From Deltaproteobacteria bacterium (GTDB taxonomy: Bacteria > Myxococcota_A > UBA9160 > UBA4427), in NCBI GenBank assembly GCA_029261835.1, contig JAJDAO010000102.1, forward strand, positions 1-64,000: 64,000 nucleotides of DNA, read 5' to 3'. Positions 26,176-34,760 of the stretch are shown in pieces. A program made the translations under genes and the position numbers. Below the pieces are notes generated by a model that saw nothing but the letters and a program-made list of their open reading frames with translations, made no database searches and was not told the origin of the DNA. The stretch's first letter is position 1, and every line of letters begins with the position of its first letter.

Positions 26176-27276
26176 ATGGCCCTGATCGACTTTGGCGGTA
26201 GCAAGGAAGAAATCGTCACACGCAAGGAGTTCTCACTCGCCAAAGCCAGGCGCGTCCTCAAGAACGAGACCGTCGCCGTGATCGGTTACGGCGTCCAGGG
26301 ACCCGCGCAGTCGCTCAACATGCGTGACAACGGCATCAACGTGATCATCGGTCAATCGCGCGCCTTCAAGCGGGACTGGGAGCGCGCGATCAAAGACGGT
26401 TGGAAGCCCGGCAAGACGCTCTTCGACATCGACGAGGCGGTGAAGCGAGGAACGGTCATCCAGATGCTGGTCTCCGATGCGGCCCAGCGCATCATCTGGC
26501 CGCGTGTCAAGAAGAACCTCGATCCCGGCGACGCCCTCTACTTCTCGCATGGCTTCTCGATCGTCTATAAGGACCAGACGAAGGTGATCCCGCCCGAGGA
26601 TGTCGACGTGATTCTCGTCGCGCCGAAGGGATCGGGGACGTCCGTGCGACGCAACTTCCTGTCCGGGGCCGGAATCAACTCGAGCTACGCCGTCGATCAG
26701 GACGCGACGGGCCGCGCCGAGGAGCGCTGCCTCGCCCTCGGCATCGCGGTGGGCTCCGGCTATCTCTTCCCCACCACGTTCAAGAGCGAGGTCTACAGCG
26801 ACCTGACCGGCGAGCGCGGCGTCTTGATGGGAGCGCTGGCGGGCGTCATGGAGGCGCAGTACGACGTGCTCCGCCGAAATGGACACAGCCCGTCCGAGGC
26901 CTTCAACGAGACGGTCGAAGAGCTGACACAGAGCCTGATCCGTCTGGTGGACGAGAACGGCATGGACTGGATGTACGCCAACTGCTCGGCCACAGCCCAG
27001 CGCGGTGCACTCGACTGGAGGCCCAAGTTCAAGAAGGCCGTGATGCCGGTCTTCCGCGAGCTCTACCAGCGGGTCAAGTCGGGCGCCGAGACCAAGCGTG
27101 TGCTCTCAGTCTGTGGCAAGAAGGACTACCAGCAGCGACTCACCCGAGAGCTCGAAGACCTCGGAGGCTCGGAGATGTGGCGTGCCGGAGCGGCCGTGCG
27201 CGCGCTGCGGCCGAAGGAGACCGCCCGCAAGATCACGAAATCCACCAAGGGCGTCGGCGGGCGCAAAGCGAATTAG
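26176..27276 (+). CDS. ilvC: Ketol-acid reductoisomerase, yeast (Ilv5)-type
   Basis: A 366-residue enzyme that converts acetolactate or acetohydroxybutyrate to the dihydroxy acid in valine, leucine and isoleucine synthesis, using Mg2+ and NAD(P)H. The NAD(P) loop is GYGVQG (37-42). Metal-binding acids lie in DLTGERGVLMGALAG and HSPSEAFNETVEELTQSL. The sequence, including MALIDFGGSKEEIV, LYFSHGFSIVYKDQTKVIPP and VDVILVAPKGSGTSVRR, follows the fungal mitochondrial Ilv5 pattern more than E. coli or cyanobacterial forms. It is longer than the usual 330-340 residue class I enzyme and has a Lys-rich tail. A second, different reductoisomerase is encoded at 59626. Confidence 0.92.
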   Translation: MALIDFGGSKEEIVTRKEFSLAKARRVLKNETVAVIGYGVQGPAQSLNMRDNGINVIIGQSRAFKRDWERAIKDGWKPGKTLFDIDEAVKRGTVIQMLVSDAAQRIIWPRVKKNLDPGDALYFSHGFSIVYKDQTKVIPPEDVDVILVAPKGSGTSVRRNFLSGAGINSSYAVDQDATGRAEERCLALGIAVGSGYLFPTTFKSEVYSDLTGERGVLMGALAGVMEAQYDVLRRNGHSPSEAFNETVEELTQSLIRLVDENGMDWMYANCSATAQRGALDWRPKFKKAVMPVFRELYQRVKSGAETKRVLSVCGKKDYQQRLTRELEDLGGSEMWRAGAAVRALRPKETARKITKSTKGVGGRKAN

Positions 27277-27319
27277 CCGGCTGCGGAAGAGAGCGGTGCC
27301 GTGGCGATCGACCGGTGTG

Positions 27320-27658
27320 CTACTGGAGGATGTCGACCAGCATCTTGAAGAACGACTCCGAGGCGATCTTCACTTCCATACCAAAGCCAGGGCGCTTCAT
27401 ACCCACGACCGAGCGGTGCGGACGGTGGCGCCGTGCGACCGTCCCCTGCGCCTCCACGGCTTCGCCGTCGCTTTCGAAGCGGATGCCGACCTCGGCGCCC
27501 TCCTCCAGGCGCGTGCTCGTCTGGACGAAGACGCCGCGAGCGGACGCGTTGGTGAGAAAGCCCTCGTAGACGCGCCCCTCGACCAGCACCTTGCAGGGAA
27601 CGCCGCAGGGGAATCTGGTGAACTGACGCCGGTCTGATCTGGTCTCGCTATCGGCCAC
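27320..27658 (-). CDS. PilZ domain protein
   Basis: A 112-residue single-domain PilZ protein. The cyclic-di-GMP binding pattern is present: the Arg-rich RRQFTRFPC near residue 10 and NASARGVFVQT (the D/N-x-S-x-x-G motif) near residue 37. It should bind cyclic-di-GMP in the cytoplasm and act on a partner protein. It converges on the reductoisomerase gene, ending 43 bases from it, and has no obvious operon partner. Confidence 0.85.
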   Translation of the reverse strand: MADSETRSDRRQFTRFPCGVPCKVLVEGRVYEGFLTNASARGVFVQTSTRLEEGAEVGIRFESDGEAVEAQGTVARRHRPHRSVVGMKRPGFGMEVKIASESFFKMLVDILQ

Positions 27659-27891
27659 ACTCGCCGAATCGGCAGCTCTCCGGCGGGGCTTGACCGATTC
27701 CCTTCTCGCAGGCTACTCGGAGCGCCCACTCGCCGTTTGCGCGCCGAGCAACGGCGCGCTTCTCGAGCCGGCAAGTCGGCGCTGCAATACGGCCTGCGGG
27801 AAACAGAATCGCGCGCTCAGCCGGCGGGAGTTCACGACCGGCCCCGGGCAGAGCGCCGCCACCCGAGGCCATTCGACGCGCTGCGGCGCGG

Positions 27892-29508
27892 TCAGACTCC
27901 GCCTTCGAGCTCGAGCGAGACGGGCGGACTCGCCGCGCCCCCGTCCAACAGTAGACAGCTCGCACGCGTGATCCGAATCACCCCCGTGCCGTCGTTCACC
28001 AGCGAGATCACCAGCCGCTCCGCCTGCGCGGGCCGGGTCGTGAGCTTGGCGTGCACCGCCCAATCGCGCGAGACGGGAAGTACCTCTGAGTCCACCACGG
28101 CCAGGCTGTTGCCGTCCGCGTCCTTGGCCTCCCAACCACCGGCCGGCAGCCAGACCGCCTGCAGGCGCAGCAGCCCATCATCCGAATCCTCGAGGTAGGC
28201 CTCCACACGGAGGAAGAAGAGAGAGCCAGCACCCGCTGCCGGAAGCTTCGCGCTCTGCTTGATCGCGGACTTCGGGAGCAGCCGCGCACAGCACGTGTCG
28301 TAGCAGATCTCCGCACCCGGTACTGGCCTCTGCCAAGCGCGCTGATCCCGCTCTTCGAAGTCGCCATCGTCCAGCAGATTGTCCAGGCCGTCGCTGGCTC
28401 TGGAGATGAAGTCCACGGCCCGAGCGTACTGCGAGGCTCGCTCGGCCAATCGCGCGTCCAGGTGTCCAACCCGCTGCGTCGCACGTTTCAAGCGGGCGAG
28501 CAGCCCCTCCTGCTCCTCGAGTGCCTGATCCTCGAGTCGCCAGAGCCGATGAACCTTGGCCGCGATCGCCTCCTCTTCAGTCGGACCCACTTGCCGCGGC
28601 AGATCCAGGATGTCGTAGATCTCGGCGCAGAACGGTGTGAGCTGTCTGCGCTCGACCGCTCCACTGCGCAGATGAACGCGAAACAACCACGAATGCAGAT
28701 CGCGCCCATCGACGGGCCTCGCATTCTTCGTCCCCATACTCTTGGAGCGCCGCCTTGCGCCACTCGCTCCGATCAGCAGCGCCCGACCCGAAGCCCGCAG
28801 CCCGCGCAGATAGCCGTGCAGCGCGAGCTCCTCGCGCGGGCCGGACTGAGGCGCATAGCTGTGCAGGCGCGAGCGTCCCGATTCGAGCCAGTAGAGACGG
28901 CCGTCGACGGCAGCCAGCGAATGCGGATGTCGCTGCCCTTCAGCCACGACCTCGCCGGAGCTCACGTTGACGACCTGTCCGCCGCGCGCGTCCGCCCATC
29001 CCGAACTCGCACGCGGTCCGAAGAGCGAGACGTACACATCGCCCTCGTAGAGCTGCAGCGAGCTCACGTGGCTGATGTCGCCACCCGCCCTTTCGTACCG
29101 CCAGAAGACCGTCTCCGCGAGCTTCTCACCCTCCCACTTCGCGTGAATCAGCTCGTTCGTGCCGGTGCTGTTGACCAGGAACCCGTCCTCGTAGGCAACG
29201 ATCGAGTGTGGATCTCGAATGGCCGAGAAGAAGGCGGCTCGAACGAAGCGAAGATCCTGATCGAGGCACGCGAGTCCACAAGCCCCCGCCCGGGTGGTAA
29301 AGAGCACATGAACACAGGACTCCCTCACGACCAGCCCGGTCGCTCCCGAGGCATGCACTCGTTCATCGAGCGCGTCCAGCCACCGAAAGTGCCCGGAGTC
29401 GAAGCCGTAGAGGCCCAACACCAGTCCGCGCGGCGATGCATTGCAGAAGCTGAGCAGTGACAGACGTTCTCGCATGACCACCATTTCGAAAACCGAGGCG
29501 AGCGCCAC
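27892..29508 (-). CDS. DUF4915-like protein with coiled-coil and C-terminal sandwich domain
   Basis: About 538 residues with no signal peptide. The N-terminal 290 residues look like a propeller of the DUF4915 type, with repeated DPHSIVAYEDGFLVNSTGTNELI, HPHSLAAVDGRLYWLESG and RGLRASGRALLIGAS motifs. A heptad-rich segment (about 310-370, KVHRLWRLEDQALEEQEGLL) follows. The last 150 residues form a beta-rich domain starting DDGDFEERDQRAWQRP, resembling carbohydrate-binding sandwich modules. This suggests a role near polysaccharide or glycoprotein assembly; no function is known. The first possible codon is GTG 29508; an ATG about nine codons in is an alternative, and neither has a strong ribosome site. 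Confidence 0.65.
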   Translation of the reverse strand: MALASVFEMVVMRERLSLLSFCNASPRGLVLGLYGFDSGHFRWLDALDERVHASGATGLVVRESCVHVLFTTRAGACGLACLDQDLRFVRAAFFSAIRDPHSIVAYEDGFLVNSTGTNELIHAKWEGEKLAETVFWRYERAGGDISHVSSLQLYEGDVYVSLFGPRASSGWADARGGQVVNVSSGEVVAEGQRHPHSLAAVDGRLYWLESGRSRLHSYAPQSGPREELALHGYLRGLRASGRALLIGASGARRRSKSMGTKNARPVDGRDLHSWLFRVHLRSGAVERRQLTPFCAEIYDILDLPRQVGPTEEEAIAAKVHRLWRLEDQALEEQEGLLARLKRATQRVGHLDARLAERASQYARAVDFISRASDGLDNLLDDGDFEERDQRAWQRPVPGAEICYDTCCARLLPKSAIKQSAKLPAAGAGSLFFLRVEAYLEDSDDGLLRLQAVWLPAGGWEAKDADGNSLAVVDSEVLPVSRDWAVHAKLTTRPAQAERLVISLVNDGTGVIRITRASCLLLDGGAASPPVSLELEGGV

Positions 29509-29781
29509 GATCGCGCACCCCGAAGGCTACCGGTTTTCCGCTCACTTCATAGTCACTCTGCCAACAATCCAGCCATCTGACACATGAAGACGAGCGCACC
29601 CGGCAGCCTGTCCAGTCTGTCACTGAACAGAGTTTCCTGGTTACGCCGCATGAGAGCTCAGCTCAAACACCCAACGCGAGTCCTCGCAAGACCGCAGTTC
29701 GCCGATTGCGGTCAGCGGTCATCGACCTCGAAGGGTTTCGCCGGACCGGCCACGGGCTTCACCCGCTTCCCCAGCGGATCC

Positions 29782-30549
29782 TCAGAGCTTCTCCGGTGCT
29801 CCGACCTCGAAGGAGAGCCGGCCCATCCAGGTGGCGACGAGCGGCCGGCGGGGCAGGCCCAGGCCGCGAAGTTGCGCCGCAATCGGATGGTCACCCAGGC
29901 TGAGGCGGCCACCTCCGATGTTCACCCCGACGTCGTGGTACTCGTTCTTCAGATAAGTGACGTGCGGCGCCCCTTCGTAGCTGGAGTAGATCGCCGACAC
30001 GCCAGGGGGCTGATCCCGCGTGCCGCTGGCGGGGACCGAGTAGCTGAGGACCTCGCGACCGTCCATTCGCAGCTGGAAGGTCGCGCGTCCGCCCGCTACC
30101 TCGAAGTCAATCTCCTCAATGGTCTTCGGGAGGCCCCACATTAGCACCCCGGCGTCGTTGGCGAGCCTGGTCGTGACAGGAAGCTTCCATATATGCGTGG
30201 CGGAATCGTTTCGAACGATGTCCAGCCACGTTCCGAGATAGGGGATCTGGCTGCTTCGCCCGTGCCTGGGCTTCACGAAGAAGGCCATGGCGATCTCGTT
30301 GTAGACACCGCAGTCCGAGTCTCGATAGGCGCAGCAGGCGAGCGAGAAGCCCGCCCTACCCGGCAGGAGCTCCGCCACCTCGAAGCCGCTCTCGCGAATC
30401 AGCGCCTGGGCGCCACGCGTGGGCACCATGAAGAGGCCCACGGCGGAGGATCCGTCCTGAAAAAGGGCCGGATAGCTCAGGCTCTTGCCCTCGATCTCGA
30501 AGCGCCGCGCGCGCGCGCCGCTGTCGGCTGGCTGGGTTTCGCTCTTCAT
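29782..30549 (-). CDS. Acetoacetate decarboxylase family protein
   Basis: A 255-residue ADC-fold protein. Family marks are a central AYRDSDCGVYNEIAMAFF strand and MWGLPKTIEEIDFE, where Lys142 is the likely Schiff-base lysine. It is cytoplasmic. Many ADC-like proteins do not decarboxylate acetoacetate but do related aldol or hydrolysis chemistry, so the reaction is left open. ATG 30549 is preferred for its GAGGTGG ribosome site. It is last in a minus-strand set with the SRPBCC protein and the dihydrodipicolinate-reductase-like enzyme, with gaps of 81-89 bases. Confidence 0.85.
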   Translation of the reverse strand: MKSETQPADSGARARRFEIEGKSLSYPALFQDGSSAVGLFMVPTRGAQALIRESGFEVAELLPGRAGFSLACCAYRDSDCGVYNEIAMAFFVKPRHGRSSQIPYLGTWLDIVRNDSATHIWKLPVTTRLANDAGVLMWGLPKTIEEIDFEVAGGRATFQLRMDGREVLSYSVPASGTRDQPPGVSAIYSSYEGAPHVTYLKNEYHDVGVNIGGGRLSLGDHPIAAQLRGLGLPRRPLVATWMGRLSFEVGAPEKL

Positions 30550-30638
30550 TGCTTCCACCTCTTCTGCACGCGTCGCGGCCCACCCGGTGGTGTCACCACC
30601 TGCGGCCAAAACGACGTCGCCCGCACTGCGTTGCCGCT

Positions 30639-31064
30639 CTACGGCGCCCGCTGCTTCAGGAAGTCGTCGATCCAGCCCAGCATCGCACCATAGAATTCCC
30701 TCGTCTTGGTCGTAGCCTCCGCCTCGAGCCCCGTCGCCTCGGCCTTGCACGTCATTCGCACCCGGCAACGCCCACCCCCCAGATCGAATACCTGCGCGCG
30801 CGCGGTGTAGTTCTTGACCTCGATGAACTCCACGCTGGGGATGGAGTACACGAGCACCCTCTCCTCGTGATCGATCGCCTCGAGGCGTTCCTGCAAGGGC
30901 GGAAACACCGGAACGGTGAGATGTCTAATCATGCCGACCCCCTCCCCTTCTAGATCCACCTTCTCGACACCGGGAACCCAGCTGACGTTTCCGAAGTCCG
31001 CGAATACCGCCCACACCTCCTCGGCTCCGAACTCGTACTCGCGCTCAACAGTCACTTCGACCAT
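30639..31064 (-). CDS. SRPBCC (polyketide cyclase/dehydrase) family protein
   Basis: A 141-residue START-like fold protein: VEVTVEREYEFGAEEVWAVFADFGN at the N-terminus, a beta-sheet core with VLVYSIPSVEFIEVKNYTAR, and a C-terminal helix TKTREFYGAMLGWIDDFL that closes the hydrophobic cavity. Such proteins bind or cyclise hydrophobic molecules. It sits between an ADC family enzyme and a reductase on the same strand, suggesting one pathway for a hydrophobic or ring-containing substrate. Confidence 0.85.
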   Translation of the reverse strand: MVEVTVEREYEFGAEEVWAVFADFGNVSWVPGVEKVDLEGEGVGMIRHLTVPVFPPLQERLEAIDHEERVLVYSIPSVEFIEVKNYTARAQVFDLGGGRCRVRMTCKAEATGLEAEATTKTREFYGAMLGWIDDFLKQRAP

Positions 31065-31145
31065 TGTTGATCACTCCCTCTTCTGAACTCTGGTTGGCTC
31101 TGGATCAGGCAATGGGAGACAGGTCACTGCTGAGTGGCGCCCTGC

Positions 31146-32207
31146 CTACTCCGGGCGATACAGACCCTTACCGGTGATGAGCGGCAGGTCCAGGGCCGAC
31201 ATCAGGCCCGGCTCGGCATCGCAGACGGCGGGGATGGCGTTGACGAGCCGGGTCGCCGTCAGCACGACGCCCCCCACCGCGTGGTCGCCGTGCTCGTCCT
31301 GGAACTCGTACTCGAGCTGCATGGCGGGGACGCCCTCGATCAGGACCTTGTAGCTGCCATTGCCGTTCACCCACTCGGGCGCCAGATCGTCGTCCAGCCG
31401 GGTGATGTGCTCGACCACGATGGCGGGCCGGCCGCCGACGATGCCGCGCACCTCGAAGCGCAGCGCTGCCATACTGCCCGGCTCCACCACGTGGCCCTGG
31501 ATGTCGAGCCGCCTCTCGGCGGGGCGTCGCTCGTGGAACTCCTCGATGTCGTCGAGCCGCAGTCCCAGACCCTCGGCGAGGAGGCGAACCGTGCCCCCCC
31601 AAGCGAAGCCGAGAATGCCGGGCTGCAGCAGCAGGGGCACGTGGTCCATGGGCTTGCCAAAGCCCATGGTCTCGAAGATCACCTCGGGCTGCGCGTAAGT
31701 GGCGTAGTTGATGACCTCCTGCACGCGGATCTCGCTCCAGTGCTCACACAGGCCCGAGACGACCAGCGCCAGCACGTCGTTGGCGAAGCCCGGGTCGATG
31801 CCGGAGGTCAGGAACGAGGTCTTGCCAGCGCGGCAGGCATCTTCGAGGCCGCTGGTGAGGTTGGCGCCCACTCCCTTGGGATGCACCAGCCCCACCACTG
31901 AGCTCGACACCACGTTCTTGCCCGCCGCCAGGATCCTCGCCATATCCTCGATGGCGTCGATCGGGCGCTTGTCTGCGGTCGCGGTATAGCAGACGCAGTC
32001 CGCGTCGCTGGCCAGCAGAGCCTCTGCGTCGCTGGTGACCGCCACGCCTATGGGAGGCAGGCCGCAGAGTTCGCCCGCGTCCCGGCCGGCCTTCTCCTCG
32101 CTGTGGACCCAGACGCCCGTGAGCTCGAGTTCCGGGTGGCCGATGATGGCGCGCAGTGAGTAGCGTCCGACGTTACCGGTACTCCACTGGATGACCTTGC
32201 GGGACAT
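31146..32207 (-). CDS. Dihydrodipicolinate reductase-like NAD(P)-dependent dehydrogenase
   Basis: A 353-residue protein with an N-terminal Rossmann motif in VIQWSTGNVGRYSLRAII, then the KNVVSSSVVGLVHPKG region seen in DapB-like and amine-dehydrogenase-like proteins. It is much longer than DapB (about 270) and lacks the DapB catalytic motif E(L/A)HHxxKxDAPSGT, so lysine synthesis is unlikely. This type is common in Actinobacteria and uncultured Proteobacteria near lipid and aromatic degradation genes. It appears to lead the three-gene set with the SRPBCC and ADC proteins. Confidence 0.82.
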   Translation of the reverse strand: MSRKVIQWSTGNVGRYSLRAIIGHPELELTGVWVHSEEKAGRDAGELCGLPPIGVAVTSDAEALLASDADCVCYTATADKRPIDAIEDMARILAAGKNVVSSSVVGLVHPKGVGANLTSGLEDACRAGKTSFLTSGIDPGFANDVLALVVSGLCEHWSEIRVQEVINYATYAQPEVIFETMGFGKPMDHVPLLLQPGILGFAWGGTVRLLAEGLGLRLDDIEEFHERRPAERRLDIQGHVVEPGSMAALRFEVRGIVGGRPAIVVEHITRLDDDLAPEWVNGNGSYKVLIEGVPAMQLEYEFQDEHGDHAVGGVVLTATRLVNAIPAVCDAEPGLMSALDLPLITGKGLYRPE

Positions 32208-32233
32208 GGCTTCCCTTCTTCTCAGGAGCGTGC

Positions 32234-32698
32234 TCAGTCAGAGCCGCGTTCGAGCGCAGCTTTCGCTTCAGCCGCCGGCGGCTCCACGCTCACGTCGCCC
32301 GAGTGGTGAATCACGTCGCAGCGCGGACAAATGCTGTGCGAGATCGGGACTTCGGTGAGTTCCCGAATCACGACACCGGCATCGCACCACTCTCCCGCCG
32401 TGTTGCGCACGCTCCTGCAGTGCCCGCACATCGGGAGCAACCCTTCGCGGGCGTACATCCGCAGAACACGCCGCAGCGAATGCAGCTGCAGACTTCTGTA
32501 CGTGAGAGTCGCCAGAAGAGCAACCAGCCCGACCAGCAAGAGTTCGTCGACCTCGAGGTGCTCGACCTCACGCGTCGCGTCCCAGACAAACTCAGACGTA
32601 TCCATCCAGAACACGGCAGGACAGAAGATGGAGAGGGCGCCAAGAAGAACCCACTGGGCGGTCGAAGGCAGGAATCTGCCAGTGCCGCTGCGACGCAT
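32234..32698 (-). CDS. Small membrane protein with a signalling-type zinc-ribbon-like module
   Basis: A 154-residue protein with two membrane segments (about 13-31 and 50-67) and a cytoplasmic C-terminal motif: LLPMCGHCRSVRNTAGEW, then SHSICPRC. Cys91, Cys94, His121, Cys124 and Cys127 are in place to bind zinc. The same module (often read as CxxCKKIRDxxGYW...SHGICPxC) closes many PAS, GAF and receiver proteins, but here it has no sensor domain and is tied directly to a membrane anchor. ATG 32698 has a GGAGACTAGG site; an in-frame extension upstream to 32965 is possible but unsupported. Confidence 0.72.
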   Translation of the reverse strand: MRRSGTGRFLPSTAQWVLLGALSIFCPAVFWMDTSEFVWDATREVEHLEVDELLLVGLVALLATLTYRSLQLHSLRRVLRMYAREGLLPMCGHCRSVRNTAGEWCDAGVVIRELTEVPISHSICPRCDVIHHSGDVSVEPPAAEAKAALERGSD

Positions 32699-33139
32699 CC
32701 TAGTCTCCGTATGGCTGCTGACGTCTTCTGCCCTGGCCGCCGTGCCAGCGCTGTCGATGAAGACCCGAACCTTATCGAAAACAGTGAAGCACCGCTGAGC
32801 AATCCAAGTCAAAGTATCCGTGGCGATCCAGCCGTGTGTCTTGCGCCCCGGCCCGACAGAAGGCAGTTCAAACAGCGTCTTCGCTATCGCCGCGAAGCCG
32901 TATCGATTCAACTGGAATGGGAAAGCTGGCGAAAGCCCCCGAGGCCGGGAGACCAGCAGTAGCAATGGCTGCCTTGGAAGGCTCTCATGGGCCTGTCATG
33001 AGCGGGCCCCGATTCCGTATCTGGGCCCTCGCCCAAATGAATCTGCCGGCGGCGCTTGACAAGATCGTCCGGCCGACCGATCACGTGCAGGAGCCGGCGC
33101 CCGCAACCGCGGGTGAAGGAATCTCGAGGAGGGCAGCGA
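32699..33139. other. Divergent intergenic region, no confident gene
   Basis: This 441-base gap lies between the divergent zinc-ribbon membrane protein and the NfeD gene. A TTGACA box at 33055-33060 may be the -35 for NfeD, though the matching -10 is poor. GAGGAGGG at 33126-33133 is the NfeD ribosome site. The minus strand stays open in frame with the membrane protein, without family matches. Confidence 0.45.
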
Positions 33140-33574
33140 ATGCCGTGGTGGGGTTGGATCGTGATCGGAGCCGTGCTGATGGGCTCCGAGATGTTCGTGG
33201 CCACGGATTTCTACCTGGCCGTGCTAGGCGCGGCCGCGCTGAGCCTGGGATTGATCGGCAGTACGGGGCTCGAGCTGCCGGTGTGGGGCCAGTGGGGCAC
33301 CTTCGGCGTGCTCTCGGTCCTCTACCTGGTGGTGTTTCGCCGGCGCATCTACCAGCGCTTCGGGCCCTCGGGCGAAGACACAGAATCCATCGTCGGCGAG
33401 GTGGCGACCATGCAGGAGCGAATCGAGGCCGGGCGCCAGGGACGAGCCGAGCTGCGGGGCAGTGTCTGGACGGTCGAGAACACAGGGGACGGCCCTCTCG
33501 AAGAGGGCGAGCGCGCCCGGGTCGAGGGGGTGACGGGCCTCACACTGAGCGTACGCGCCGAGACCGGTTCCTGA
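33140..33574 (+). CDS. NfeD-like membrane protein
   Basis: A 144-residue short-type NfeD protein. It starts MPWWGWIVIGAVLMGSEMF, contains two to three membrane helices and ends in an OB-fold (GRAELRGSVWTVENTG to VEGVTGLTLSVRA). Short NfeD proteins pair with slipin/SPFH proteins to organise membrane microdomains. The SPFH gene follows after 105 bases, which confirms the pairing. GAGGAGGG supports the start. Confidence 0.9.
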   Translation: MPWWGWIVIGAVLMGSEMFVATDFYLAVLGAAALSLGLIGSTGLELPVWGQWGTFGVLSVLYLVVFRRRIYQRFGPSGEDTESIVGEVATMQERIEAGRQGRAELRGSVWTVENTGDGPLEEGERARVEGVTGLTLSVRAETGS

Positions 33575-33593
33575 TCGGGACTCGGCCTCCGCT

Positions 33594-33645
33594 TTCACAT
33601 CCACTTTCACGCCACACCTTCACATCCCCATCCGCCTTCACATCC
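33594..33645 (+). repeat. Short direct repeats between NfeD and SPFH genes
   Basis: TTCACATCC occurs at 33594-33602, 33619-33627 and 33637-33645, with a partial copy (TTTCACGCC) near 33605. Intervals of 25 and 18 bases are irregular. The tract is pyrimidine-rich and unstructured and keeps the SPFH ribosome site open. Confidence 0.6.
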
Positions 33646-33679
33646 ACCTCCAGAGCAGCCTTCAGGAGCAGGAGAAAGC

Positions 33680-34627
33680 ATGGAAACTCTCATCGCCGTC
33701 GGTGTCATCGTCGTCCTCGTCATCGTCGCCATCGCCAAGACTGCGGTGGTGGTCCCCCAGCAGAGCGCATACGTGATCGAGAACCTGGGCAAGTACAACC
33801 GCAGTCTCCAGGCGGGCTTCCACATCCTGATCCCCTTCGTGGAGAAGGTGGCCTACAAGCACTCGCTCAAGGAGCGGGCCGTCGATATCGCCGAGCAGGC
33901 CTGTATCACGCGCGACAACGTGCAGGTGGGCGTCGATGGCGTGCTGTACCTCCAGGTGCTCGATGCCCGACGCGCCTCCTACGGCGTGGGGGACTACCTC
34001 TTCGCCATCTCCCAGCTGGCCCAGACGACTCTGCGCAGCGAAATGGGCAAGATCGACCTGGACCGCACCTTCGAGGAGCGCTCGTCCATCAACGCATCGA
34101 TCGTTCAGGAACTCGACAAGGCCTCCGATCCGTGGGGCGTCAAGGTGCTGCGCTACGAGATCAAGAACATCAACCCGCCCGCCGACGTGCTCGGCGCCAT
34201 GGAGAAGCAGATGCGGGCCGAGCGCGAGAAGCGAGCCACCGTGCTCACCTCCGAGGGCGAGCGGGACGCGGCCATCAACGAGGCCGAGGGCCAGAAGCAG
34301 CGTGTGATCAAAGCCTCAGAGGCCCGAAAGGCCCAACAGATCAACGAGGCCGACGGCCAGGCCCAGGCCATCCTGGCCGTGGCCGGCGCAACCGCCACCG
34401 GACTGGAGCGCGTCGCCCAGGCGCTGATAAACGAGGGCGGCGGCGAGGCCATGAAGCTGCGTATCGCCGAGCAGTACATCGATCAGTTCGGAAATCTCGC
34501 CAAGCAGGGGAACACCTTCGTGTTGCCCGCCAATCTGAGTGACCTGGGTTCGATGATCGCCCTCGCCTCGGGCCTGCTGGGCAGCGGCAAGGAGGCGGGG
34601 GGCGACAACAGCCACGCGCGAGATTAG
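33680..34627 (+). CDS. SPFH/stomatin-like (paraslipin) membrane protein
   Basis: A 315-residue protein with one N-terminal membrane helix, then the band-7 domain: AVVVPQQSAYVIENLGKYNRSLQAGFHILIPF, LYLQVLDARRASYGVGDY and GVKVLRYEIKNINPP. A long Ala/Glu coiled coil (about 175-250, EREKRATVLTSEGERDAAINEAEG) drives oligomerisation, and the C-terminus is hydrophobic. It is the paraslipin/QmcA type, found with NfeD in membrane rafts and membrane-protein quality control. AGGAG supports the start. Confidence 0.92.
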   Translation: METLIAVGVIVVLVIVAIAKTAVVVPQQSAYVIENLGKYNRSLQAGFHILIPFVEKVAYKHSLKERAVDIAEQACITRDNVQVGVDGVLYLQVLDARRASYGVGDYLFAISQLAQTTLRSEMGKIDLDRTFEERSSINASIVQELDKASDPWGVKVLRYEIKNINPPADVLGAMEKQMRAEREKRATVLTSEGERDAAINEAEGQKQRVIKASEARKAQQINEADGQAQAILAVAGATATGLERVAQALINEGGGEAMKLRIAEQYIDQFGNLAKQGNTFVLPANLSDLGSMIALASGLLGSGKEAGGDNSHARD

Positions 34628-34760
34628 CTTGCGTCCGCCGAGTCGGAGCTGGCCCCGCGGCGACGCTGTGTTTCGCCCGGAATCATCTCCGCGCGGCACT
34701 CGAATCTGACGGAGTGGTCGCTCGACGAGTCACCCGGTGCGACAACACGACGGAGATGCC

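Noticed and set aside
31146-32207. Annotating this gene as dapB (lysine synthesis)
   Set aside because: It is about 80 residues longer than DapB, lacks the DapB catalytic motif and lies with ADC and SRPBCC genes.
32699-32965. Extending the zinc-ribbon membrane protein upstream by 89 codons
   Set aside because: The frame is open, but there is no ribosome site at 32965, and the added sequence shows no domain; ATG 32698 directly before the first membrane helix fits better.
33594-33645. TTCACATCC repeats as a CRISPR or iteron array
   Set aside because: Units are nine bases with irregular short spacing and no cas or replication genes nearby; better read as a low-complexity untranslated region.
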